Part shown: piece by piece, positions 1 to 5,513 of the stretch | How the letters are laid out: each line of letters opens with the position of its first letter | Position numbering within the stretch: the first letter of the stretch is position 1 | Assembly (NCBI GenBank): GCA_021781185.1 | Contig: JAJXXI010000104.1 | Location: forward strand, 1-5,573 | Source of the DNA: a bacterium | GTDB lineage: Bacteria; Verrucomicrobiota; Verrucomicrobiia; Limisphaerales; UBA11358 | Length of the DNA: 5,573 nt | Direction: 5' to 3' | Made by a program: the position numbers and the translations under genes | The notes under the pieces: generated by a model | The model's input: the letters and a program-made list of their open reading frames with translations, nothing else | Databases searched by the model: none | Told to the model about the DNA's origin: nothing

Positions 1-502
1 CACTGGTCACTTTTCCCGTTGCGCCATCCGCATCCAATTTCTGCACCACCCCGTTTCGGATGCGGCAGATGCCGGTGTTATCCGTGCCCACCCAGAGATT
101 GGAACGGCTGTCCTCGAACAAAAAAACGATTTTGTTGCCAGGCAAACCCGGCGTGTTGTTGACGTTGAAGCACGTGAAGGAATTGCCATCAAACCGCACC
201 AGGCCGTTGAGCGTGCCCAGCCAGAGATAGCCGTCGTGCGTCTGCGTGATGGCGATGACCGAGCTTTGCGGCAGGCCGTCCGCCGTGCCCCAGACATCCA
301 CTATGAAAGGGGAGTCAACCGCCCGGACGCTGCCCGGCAACATTGCCACGATGAGCAGGCTGAGCAGAATGATCTGGGCAAAGTGTTTCAACGGGCGGAA
401 GCATACGCCGCGAAGCACGCCGGGAAAATGAGTTTTTTCCGGTTGCCGCACCAGAATCCCCGGCGCAGACCAGCAGGAGGCATTTATTTCCCGATCTGCC
501 AT
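1..502 (-). CDS. Two-component regulator propeller (Reg_prop) sensor protein, N-terminal part, partial
   Basis: The visible 167 residues are the N-terminus of a protein that continues past the left edge. Residues 41-61 are a strongly hydrophobic stretch (QIILLSLLIVAML) ending in SVRA, read as a signal peptide or membrane anchor. The text after it matches the usual opening of Reg_prop sensors: DVWGTADGLPQSS (69-81), then two propeller blades with the hallmark DGYLWLGTLNGLVRFDG (90-106) and SNLWVGTDNTGICRI (134-148). In known members such blades form a large periplasmic beta-propeller followed by a Y_Y_Y domain, a membrane helix and a histidine kinase, DNA-binding or GGDEF output; which output applies here cannot be seen. 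The start is uncertain. ATG at 502 is the longest choice, but its first 28 codons are not rich in G/C at the third position. GTG at 418 or TTG at 391 would give a compact signal peptide (TTG: MKHFAQ...SVRA). None has a clear ribosome binding site. The family call is secure; full length and ligand are unknown. Confidence 0.85.
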   Translation of the reverse strand, partial: MADREINASCWSAPGILVRQPEKTHFPGVLRGVCFRPLKHFAQIILLSLLIVAMLPGSVRAVDSPFIVDVWGTADGLPQSSVIAITQTHDGYLWLGTLNGLVRFDGNSFTCFNVNNTPGLPGNKIVFLFEDSRSNLWVGTDNTGICRIRNGVVQKLDADGATGKVTS

Positions 503-590
503 CAAAACACTTGCAGCGGGCAGGAGATGGGTTACGTTGAAATTGCCCTTGAGAACGGGCGCTCTGTTTTTCCTGTTTGAAAGACGAGCT

Positions 591-632
591 TCGGCGGATC
601 CGGGAAATGTTATCGTGTGCCGGATCCGCCGA
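591..632. repeat. Perfect inverted repeat with 13-bp arms (hairpin)
   Basis: Arms TCGGCGGATCCGG (591-603) and CCGGATCCGCCGA (620-632) are exact reverse complements around a 16-nt loop. On the plus strand the stem is followed by TTTTCTTT (633-640), so it has the shape of a rho-independent terminator in that direction, yet no plus-strand gene lies upstream. On the minus strand it lies about 90 nt before the Reg_prop start, in the leader or promoter region. It could be a bidirectional insulator, an attenuator, a regulator-binding palindrome or a dispersed repeat; the sequence alone does not decide. Confidence 0.7.
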
Positions 633-729
633 TTTTCTTTGAGCGGTGGCTTTCGAACAGTTTACGACCGTCCTTTTTGCTGTCGTGGCGAGTTCAAAAG
701 GAGACCGGTGATTCCTCTGTCGTATCCGT

Positions 730-794
730 CCCTTGGTCGAGGGGTTGAGGCGGCCTGAGCGTAGCGAAGGCCGACGAAAGCCCTCGACCAAGGG
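730..794. repeat. Nested REP-like palindrome
   Basis: Outer arms CCCTTGGTCGAGGG (730-743) and CCCTCGACCAAGGG (781-794) pair perfectly over 14 bp. Inside them lies a second stem, CGGCCT (751-756) with AGGCCG (768-773), closed by GC-GTA-GC (759-765). The inner sequence GCCTGAGCGTAGCGAAGGCC has the look of REP-type intergenic palindromes that recur in many environmental genomes. The element ends next to the presumed terminus of the IS256 remnant. It may be a non-autonomous mobile palindrome or a transcription barrier; copy number in the genome would decide. Confidence 0.7.
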
Positions 795-825
795 GGCCGC
801 GCAATTCTTTTTCTGTAAATTCTTT

Positions 826-849
826 GAGCATCAAACAGAGCATCAAACA
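826..849. repeat. 12-bp tandem duplication at the transposase 3' end
   Basis: GAGCATCAAACA occurs at 826-837 and again at 838-849, followed by a further GAG. On the minus strand each unit carries TCTGTTTGATGC, so the duplication repeats the transposase stop codon: the first TGA is at 845-843 and an identical context gives a second TGA at 833-831. It looks like a slippage duplication with no effect on the protein end. Confidence 0.75.
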
Positions 850-1811
850 GAGGGTGGGTTTTGGTTTTCCATGTTGAGGTAGATTTTTCCGGTTTCCCAA
901 TCGTCGCTGGTTTCGCACAAGAGCACCGTGATCAGGCGGAGGATGGATGATTCGTTGGGGAAGACGCGGGCGATGCGGGTGCGGCGTTTGAGTTCCTGGC
1001 TGACTCGTTCGAGTGCTTTGGAGGTGCGCAGCCGTTGCTGGTGGGCGGCGGGCAGCAGGAACACGGTGAAGCCTTGCGGCAAGTTTTCCTCCAGCCAGGC
1101 GGCGAGTTGGGGTGCGCTCTTGGCAAGATGCGTGACGATTCCTTTGAGCCGTTGCTCGGCCGCCGAACGGGTGGCGCATTCAAAAACGCAGCGGATGGCA
1201 CGGGCCACTTCGGCCCGTTGATCCAGACGCGGGACGTAAGCCTGAGCGTTTTGCTGGAGGTGGAACTGGCAGCGCTGCCAGGGGACGGCACCAAAGACGG
1301 CTTTGCGGGCGGCAGCCATGCCGGGGTGATCGTCGCTGACAATGAACGTGACGCCGTAGAGGCCGCGCTGGACGAGGCTTTGGAAGGAGGTGCGCCAATG
1401 CGCTTCGGCTTCACTGAGGGCGACGCTCACGCTGAGGATGATGCGTTGGCCTGCGGGAGTGATGCCCAGCGCGATGAGGACGGCACAGTCGCGGAGGTGA
1501 CCGTCGTGGCGGACTTTTTCGTAGCGGGCGTCGAACCCCAGATAGGGACAAGTTCCCAGCGGACGGTTCCGCCATTTGTGGAGTTCGGCGTCGAGGCGTT
1601 TGGCGCAGTCGCTGGTGTTACCGGGCAGGCGGAAGGGCGCGGCAAAGCCGTTCTCGGATTTTTCAATCTGCCGGGCCGTGCGCGAGAGGTTGACAAGGCC
1701 CTGGTCCAGCGCGTGGAACAGTGCGGCTTTGCTGGCGCGGCCGGGAACCTGTCCGGCCTTGGCTTGATCTCTACGAACCTTGGTCGGAACTGACCGGGGC
1801 TTGGCCGCCGC
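843..1811 (-). pseudogene. IS256/Mutator-family transposase, N-terminally truncated
   Basis: This is a DDE transposase of the Mutator superfamily. An open frame of 322 residues begins right after an in-frame TGA (1814-1812) and ends at TGA 845-843. Family signatures in order: PYLGFDARYEKVR with the first catalytic Asp (codon 1532-1530), FIVSDDHPGM with the second Asp, the signature WQRCQFHLQQN, and TSKALERVSQELKRRTR with the catalytic Glu, followed by the normal C-terminal FPNESS...WETGKIYLNME. Catalytic residues and the C-terminus are therefore intact. Full members are about 400 residues; the usual first ~100 are absent. The first 65 residues of the open frame (to about FRLPGN) do not align convincingly with family members from memory. 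There is no ATG, GTG or TTG in frame before GTG at 1430, which lies downstream of the first catalytic Asp. A short frame MKFHSSHAQAQL (from 1848) ends at TAG just upstream in another frame, so a frameshift is possible too. The protein is almost certainly inactive. Confidence 0.8.
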
Positions 1812-1954
1812 TCAACTGCGCTTGGGCGTGGCTGGAATGGAACTTCATTTGGCTGGATTTGAAACGGCACAGCTTTCAGTTGTCATTTCAGGCACAGATG
1901 GTATTGGTTGAGAAATTCATCAAACTGTCATTTCGTCGGACAGTTGCATTTAGC

Positions 1955-1973
1955 GCGGCTCGCGTTGAGCCGC
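1955..1973 (+). promoter_or_regulatory. Hairpin in the reductase leader
   Basis: GCGGCTC (1955-1961) and GAGCCGC (1967-1973) form a perfect 7-bp stem with a 5-nt loop, ending 32 nt before the reductase ATG. The surrounding 1815-2005 stretch also carries similar short words: TGTCATTTC at 1881-1889 and at 1926-1934, with a related CAGTTGCATTT at 1941-1951. No convincing -35/-10 pair is visible. The structure may be a leader hairpin or an operator; it could equally be the remains of a terminator or of the IS end. The role is inference. Confidence 0.35.
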
Positions 1974-2005
1974 CTCAATTGCGGGAAACAAGAAAGTTCA
2001 TTTGC

Positions 2006-2944
2006 ATGAAACCATCGCGTCGCAAACCAGACGGCCTGAATCGGCGTCAATTTCTCAAAACCTCCACCGCACTGGCGGGAACCGCGTTGTTCGCGCCGTG
2101 GGCGTGGTCGCAAACCAACGCCAGCTCCAGTGTGGCCGGTTCAACTCCGGTGCGGACGGCTGCGGACCAGGTGACGCTGGGCAGGACCGGCATCAAATTG
2201 AGCCGGCTCGGCATCGGCACCGGCAGCAACAACGGGCACGTGCAAATTGCGGATGGCAAGGCCGCGTTTGTGGATCTGATCCACTACGCTTACGACCGTG
2301 GCATCACCTACATAGACACCGCCGAGGCTTACGCGACGTTTGGCATGATCGGCGATGCCATCAAAGGATTGCCGCGTGAAAAGCTGTTCATCCAGTCCAA
2401 GGTGGACGGCCGGCCGCAGGACGTGCTGTCTGTGATTGACCATCACCGCAAGACGTTCAACACCGATTATGTGGACAGCCTGCTGGTTCATTGCATGACG
2501 CGCGGCCGGTGGACGGATGAATGGAAGCGGGTGATGGAGGCCTTTGATCAGGCGCAGGAAAAGAAGTGGATTCGCGCCAAAGGCGTTTCCTGTCACACGC
2601 TGCCGGCATTGCGTGCTTCGGTTGCCTCGGACTGGAGCGAGGTGCATCTGGTGCGCGTGAATCCGCAAGGCACCTTCACCGACCAGGAGTCGAACAGCTG
2701 GGGTGGCGGTGGCGATATTGCTCCGGTGATGAACCAAATCAAAATCATGCACGAGCAGGGCCGCGGTGTCATCGGGATGAAAATTTACGGCAACGGCACC
2801 TTCACCCGCCCGGCGGACCGTGAAAAATCCGTCCGTTACGCGATGGCCTGCCGGGACATTGACGCGGTGGTGATCGGCTTCAAGAATCGCGCGGAGGTTG
2901 ACGAAGGCATTGAGCGTATCAATCGTGCGTTGAAGGAAGTTTGA
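2006..2944 (+). CDS. Tat-exported aldo/keto reductase
   Basis: A 312-residue NAD(P)-dependent oxidoreductase of the aldo/keto reductase superfamily, a (beta/alpha)8 barrel reducing carbonyls or oxidising alcohols and sugars; the substrate is unknown. Residues 12-35 form a twin-arginine signal: NRRQFLK (12-18), a hydrophobic core TALAGTALFAPWAW and a likely cut near WS-QT, so the folded, cofactor-loaded enzyme should be exported. The core starts at VTLGRTGIKLSRLGIGTG (56-73). The catalytic tetrad is complete: Asp104 and Tyr109 in YIDTAEAY, Lys132 in IQSKV, His162 in LLVHC. The C-terminal cofactor region is recognisable in GVIGMKIYG and DAVVIGFKNRAEVDEGI. ATG 2006 is chosen because it places the Tat motif at the usual distance; the frame is open further upstream, but that part overlaps the transposase and lacks family similarity. 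A purine-rich AAGAAAG lies about 8 nt before the start. It is followed by its own terminator and converges with the galactosidase gene. Confidence 0.93.
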   Translation: MKPSRRKPDGLNRRQFLKTSTALAGTALFAPWAWSQTNASSSVAGSTPVRTAADQVTLGRTGIKLSRLGIGTGSNNGHVQIADGKAAFVDLIHYAYDRGITYIDTAEAYATFGMIGDAIKGLPREKLFIQSKVDGRPQDVLSVIDHHRKTFNTDYVDSLLVHCMTRGRWTDEWKRVMEAFDQAQEKKWIRAKGVSCHTLPALRASVASDWSEVHLVRVNPQGTFTDQESNSWGGGGDIAPVMNQIKIMHEQGRGVIGMKIYGNGTFTRPADREKSVRYAMACRDIDAVVIGFKNRAEVDEGIERINRALKEV

Positions 2945-2970
2945 GGCCCAGCGAACATCCAGCAGTTTTA

Positions 2971-3001
2971 AAAGGCGGACAGTATTTCTCTGTCCGCCTT
3001 T
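2971..3001 (+). terminator. Rho-independent terminator of the reductase gene
   Basis: Perfect 12-bp arms AAAGGCGGACAG (2971-2982) and CTGTCCGCCTTT (2990-3001) enclose a 7-nt loop and are followed by a short, interrupted T tract (TTTGTTTA). The stem begins 26 nt after the reductase stop codon, the expected place. The A-rich 5' flank (TTTTAAAA) gives partial bidirectional character, but no minus-strand gene ends here. Confidence 0.88.
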
Positions 3002-3040
3002 GTTTATGGACAGTGTGCAACTTGTTTTGATTCGTGACAG

Positions 3041-3235
3041 TTGAACGAAACGGGGCCAGCCGAGTCCGAGTCGGTCACGATGATCCTGAACGAGGTGCAG
3101 TTGCTGTTCCCGGAGAAGCGGATGGCGCTGGGCGTTTACCTCATCCTCCACGCGTTCCGGCGCATCCGTCACTTCGACCGGATGATCGAGGAAATCAAAC
3201 GCACGCACAGTCGCCTGGCCCGGTTCATGGAATGA
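3041..3235 (+). CDS. Small charged hypothetical protein (possible deletion relic)
   Basis: A frame of 64 residues from TTG 3041, or 51 from ATG 3080, ending at TGA 3233-3235. The third codon positions are overwhelmingly G or C, as in the neighbouring real genes, so it looks coding or recently coding. It has an N-terminal part MILNEVQLLFPEKR, one short hydrophobic stretch (MALGVYLILHAF) and a basic amphipathic C-terminal helix (FRRIRHFDRMIEEIKRTH). From memory, these two ends resemble the ends of roughly 100-residue DUF202-like inner-membrane proteins, in which EKR is followed by a long double membrane segment before the basic tail. If so, the membrane core has been lost by an in-frame internal deletion. 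That is inference and I do not assign a function. No ribosome binding site is clear, and the preceding terminator means it would need its own promoter. An in-frame stop (3035-3037) limits it upstream. Confidence 0.5.
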   Translation: MNETGPAESESVTMILNEVQLLFPEKRMALGVYLILHAFRRIRHFDRMIEEIKRTHSRLARFME

Positions 3236-3244
3236 AATTTGGCG

Positions 3245-3278
3245 GCAGGCATCCGGCCTGCTGGAACCGGGTTTCCAG
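3245..3278. repeat. Two adjacent small inverted repeats
   Basis: GCAGGC (3245-3250) pairs with GCCTGC (3256-3261) over a 5-nt loop, and CTGGAA (3261-3266) pairs with TTCCAG (3273-3278) over a 6-nt loop; the stems share base 3261. They start 10 nt after the small gene's stop. There is no T tract, so a simple intrinsic terminator is unlikely; a short dispersed palindromic element is an alternative. Confidence 0.4.
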
Positions 3279-3324
3279 TCCGGCGACGGAATCATTTAAG
3301 CCGGGAAAATTCCATGTCGCACAG

Positions 3325-3341
3325 TGACCGCTGCGCGGTCA
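3325..3341 (-). terminator. Weak hairpin downstream of the galactosidase gene
   Basis: TGACCGC (3325-3331) and GCGGTCA (3335-3341) form a 7-bp GC-rich stem with a 3-nt loop, 79 nt past the minus-strand galactosidase stop. No T run follows on the minus strand apart from a short AATTTTCCC about 13-21 nt further on. It could contribute to transcript end formation for the two convergent units, but the evidence is only the stem. Confidence 0.3.
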
Positions 3342-3420
3342 GGTCGAGCTGCTGCGTGACTTGACCCGCGCGCCAAAACTGCAGTTCCGTCCGCATTTTG
3401 AAAACACATCTTGCCGCGAA

Positions 3421-5466
3421 TCACTTTGCCGCCGTCAGCTTGTAAAGCATTACGCCGTGGCCGGGAATCGTCAGCGGCAGGCTGCCTGAGGTGGTGTTGA
3501 CGGTGGCCACGTCCTGCTGCCGCCACAGATCACGGACGTGTTGTTTACCGGCTAGGCCGAGCTTCGCAAAATCCTTGAAATCCAGTTTCAGCGGTTCCAC
3601 GCCGAGGTTGAAAAAACCGAGGGCGCGGCCGCCATCCTCCAGTTCCTTTTCATACACGCGCAGGCGGCCGTCGTTGATGACGCAGGTCGCCTCCTTGCCA
3701 AGCGCGTCCTGGTCGAGGGCGAGCACTTCGTCGTTTTCCAACAGATTCAAGGTGAAGGCATCCAGCTTGGTCATGTCGCAGCCGATGAGCAGCGGCGCGG
3801 AGAGCAGGCACCACAGGCTGATGTGCGTGTATTGCTCATCCACCGAAAGGCGCGTGGGATGCAGGTTGCCCCAGCCGACTTGGCCCACGATAAGCATGTC
3901 GGGATCATTCCAGTTGCCGGGTTTGGCGTAGGGCGCGGCCTTGTCCTGATTGAAGCCGATGCCGCTCATGCTTTTCCAGGTGTCGGTGATGTCACCGGTG
4001 GTGCGCCAACAGTTGCCGCCAACCTGGTCGCCCCATTTCCACACATCGCCCATGCCGTATTGGCAAAGGCTGTAAACAATGTCACGTTTTTGCACCGCCA
4101 GCGCGTCGTGCATGATGGCGTAGGGCTTCATCAATTCTGCCTGCCCCGACGGTGTTGAACCGCTCCAGCTTCCTGCGGACATTGGATAATTTGTCGAATT
4201 GCCACGTAGCGATTCCATGTCCGGTGAATATGAACACCAATCGTATTTCAAATAATCAAACCCCCAATTCGCGTAATCAGCCGCATCCTGCTGTTCATAC
4301 CCAAAACTGCCTGTGCAATTACCACACGTCCACGGGCCGGGCGAGGAATACAAGCCCGCTTTCAAACCAAGCTGGTGAATGTAATCGGCCAGCCCCTTCA
4401 TGTCGGGAAAGCGCGAGTTCGGCACAATGTGGCCCTGCGCGGTGCGAAATGGCCCACGCAGCGTCGGATCCTTTGAGTCATGATTGTTCTGCCAGTAATC
4501 GTCCACGTTGATGTAGGTCCAGCCATGGTTGATCAGGCCGCTCTTGACCATCGCGTCCGCCGCGCTTTTGACCTTTTCCTCCGAAACCGCGCCGGCGAAA
4601 CAGTTCCAACTATTCCAGCCCATCGGCGGCGTCAGCGCGATCTGGTCGCCGCAGACGATGCGAAATTTCTTTTCCGCCGTGCCGAGTGCGTTTTTTGCGC
4701 GCAACGTGACGGTGAATTCACCCTTCATTTTCAGGAAACCGGTGATGTGACCGGTATCGGCGTCCAGCTTCAGGCCGCGCGGCAGATGTTGCGCGGAGAA
4801 TTTCATCGGCCGATCACCAGTGGCTGGAATCGTAAATAGAAACGGCGAGCCGGGCCGCACACCGAAGACGTCTGCGCCGTTAATGCGCGGCGTGGCGGGT
4901 GCGGGCGGCGTGAGAATGTAGGGGGCCACCTGGACCAGCTTGGGCTCGCCGATCACCGTGAATGATTTGGCTTCTACCGTCGCGAATTTCGCGTCTGACC
5001 AGTCCGCGTGGTCATAGCTGATGCCGTCTCCGGCATCGCTGACTTCCAGCACCAGCGACTTCACCCCCGCCAGATCCACGTCACAATTTTTGGCGGCATC
5101 ACCCGCATGCATGACGCCGCTTTTCCAGAGTGTCTTGCCGTCGCCGCGCACGATGAATTCGATGCTTGAGGCCGGGTTTTTATTGACCTCGTCGTCCACG
5201 CCGACGCTGGCGGAAAAACTCTGTGCGCCGCCGGCCAGGTTGACGCGCAGCGTGCTTTCCGCGTGCGTGCCAAAACCGCGTTCAAATTTCTTGCCGTCAA
5301 TGGTGAGAGCATGGCCATCAACCGACTGGTTTTTATGAGGTTCACCCCAACCCTGTTCAGCGGAAGCGAGATTCAGGTCGTCCAGCCAGACTGTTTCGGC
5401 GGAAGCGAATCCGGCGGAAAAGACGGCCAAAGAAAAACCAAGGGCAAGGGCTATACGCGATGTCAT
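3421..5466 (-). CDS. Secreted GH27 alpha-galactosidase with N-terminal NPCBM domain
   Basis: A complete 681-residue retaining glycosidase, predicted to release terminal alpha-D-galactose from oligo- or polysaccharides outside the cytoplasm. A Sec signal peptide spans 1-23 (ALALGFSLAVFSAGFASA-ET). Residues about 24-165 are an NPCBM carbohydrate-binding domain: VWLDDLNL, GWGEPHKNQSVDG, FERGFGTHAESTL, VGVDDEVN and the closing YDHADWSDAKF. Residues about 195-272 form an Ig-like putative domain (LPRGLKLDADTGHITG). The GH27 barrel starts at TPPMGWNSWNCF (279-290) and continues with YINVDDYWQ (318-326). The expected nucleophile is Asp409 in FDYLKYDWC and the acid/base is Asp492 in CWRTTGDI, matched by motif to human alpha-galactosidase A; GNWNDPDMLIVG (517-528) and ALDQDALGK (583-591) are further family blocks. 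Residues about 600-679 are the C-terminal beta domain. All catalytic motifs are intact. GH27 also contains beta-L-arabinopyranosidases and other activities, so exact specificity is inferred. ATG 5466 is chosen because the signal peptide begins directly there. Confidence 0.95.
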   Translation of the reverse strand: MTSRIALALGFSLAVFSAGFASAETVWLDDLNLASAEQGWGEPHKNQSVDGHALTIDGKKFERGFGTHAESTLRVNLAGGAQSFSASVGVDDEVNKNPASSIEFIVRGDGKTLWKSGVMHAGDAAKNCDVDLAGVKSLVLEVSDAGDGISYDHADWSDAKFATVEAKSFTVIGEPKLVQVAPYILTPPAPATPRINGADVFGVRPGSPFLFTIPATGDRPMKFSAQHLPRGLKLDADTGHITGFLKMKGEFTVTLRAKNALGTAEKKFRIVCGDQIALTPPMGWNSWNCFAGAVSEEKVKSAADAMVKSGLINHGWTYINVDDYWQNNHDSKDPTLRGPFRTAQGHIVPNSRFPDMKGLADYIHQLGLKAGLYSSPGPWTCGNCTGSFGYEQQDAADYANWGFDYLKYDWCSYSPDMESLRGNSTNYPMSAGSWSGSTPSGQAELMKPYAIMHDALAVQKRDIVYSLCQYGMGDVWKWGDQVGGNCWRTTGDITDTWKSMSGIGFNQDKAAPYAKPGNWNDPDMLIVGQVGWGNLHPTRLSVDEQYTHISLWCLLSAPLLIGCDMTKLDAFTLNLLENDEVLALDQDALGKEATCVINDGRLRVYEKELEDGGRALGFFNLGVEPLKLDFKDFAKLGLAGKQHVRDLWRQQDVATVNTTSGSLPLTIPGHGVMLYKLTAAK

Positions 5467-5484
5467 CGCGTGATTCTGCCAATG

Positions 5485-5513
5485 ATTTTTTATGCGTCAA
5501 GCTCGCCGGTCAA
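5485..5513 (-). promoter_or_regulatory. Possible promoter of the galactosidase gene
   Basis: On the minus strand TTGACC (5513-5508) is followed after 17 nt by AAAAAT (5490-5485), within an A-rich run. This is 5/6 and 4/6 agreement with sigma70 consensus, about 20 nt before the ATG, which would give a very short leader without a Shine-Dalgarno sequence. A second TTGACG at 5500-5495 has no good partner. Only weak support. Confidence 0.3.

Larger units (their letters stand above)
503..842. other. Gene-free intergenic stretch with palindromes
   Basis: No reading frame here has a recognisable domain or sustained coding character. The minus-strand frame open across part of it merges out of frame into the Reg_prop gene and is arginine- and serine-rich, as expected of a shadow. 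The stretch holds three structured elements listed separately: an inverted repeat at 591-632, a nested palindrome at 730-794 and a 12-bp tandem duplication at 826-849. It must also contain the promoter of the minus-strand Reg_prop gene, but I see no convincing -35/-10 pair. The right part (about 795-842) probably includes the terminal sequence of the neighbouring IS: on the minus strand it reads AATTTACAGAAAAAG, similar in style to the ends of Mutator-type ISs. Confidence 0.6.
795..1848 (-). mobile_element. IS256 (Mutator)-family insertion sequence remnant
   Basis: The element is defined by the transposase body at 843-1811. The end downstream of the transposase lies around 795-810, where the minus strand reads AATTTACAGAAAAAG and then GAATTGC, a style of terminus common for Mutator-type ISs. 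I could not find an inverted partner on the other side (1815-2005), nor a target-site duplication. The right boundary given here is simply a short ATG-led frame (1848 downwards, 25 codons) that precedes the transposase frame and is out of frame with it. Missing terminus plus missing transposase N-terminus indicate a 5'-truncated, immobile copy. The outer limits are approximate. Confidence 0.55.

Noticed and set aside
545..560. Small palindrome GCCC...GGGC near the Reg_prop leader
   Set aside because: Only 4-bp arms with an 8-nt loop; expected by chance in GC-rich DNA.
315..791. A 158-codon minus-strand frame over the palindromes
   Set aside because: It overlaps the Reg_prop gene out of frame and crosses both large palindromes; composition is not that of a protein gene.
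1035..1793. A 252-codon plus-strand frame opposite the transposase
   Set aside because: It is the antisense of a clearly recognisable DDE transposase; the alanine-, glycine- and acid-rich text is the usual shadow in GC-rich DNA.
1812..1848. Programmed frameshift joining the short frame at 1848 to the transposase
   Set aside because: No slippery heptamer or downstream structure is evident, and IS256-family elements are not known for this; truncation or a simple mutation is more likely.
1427..1870. A 147-codon minus-strand frame over the transposase N-terminal half
   Set aside because: It is proline- and serine-rich and out of frame with the segment that carries the transposase signatures.
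1721..2005. Upstream extension of the reductase reading frame to an ATG at 1721
   Set aside because: It overlaps the transposase antisense, has no family similarity (tryptophan-rich text), and would bury the Tat motif about 107 residues inside the protein.
2141..3295. A 384-codon minus-strand frame opposite the reductase
   Set aside because: It runs through the reductase, its terminator and the small gene without any recognisable motif; a GC-driven antisense shadow.
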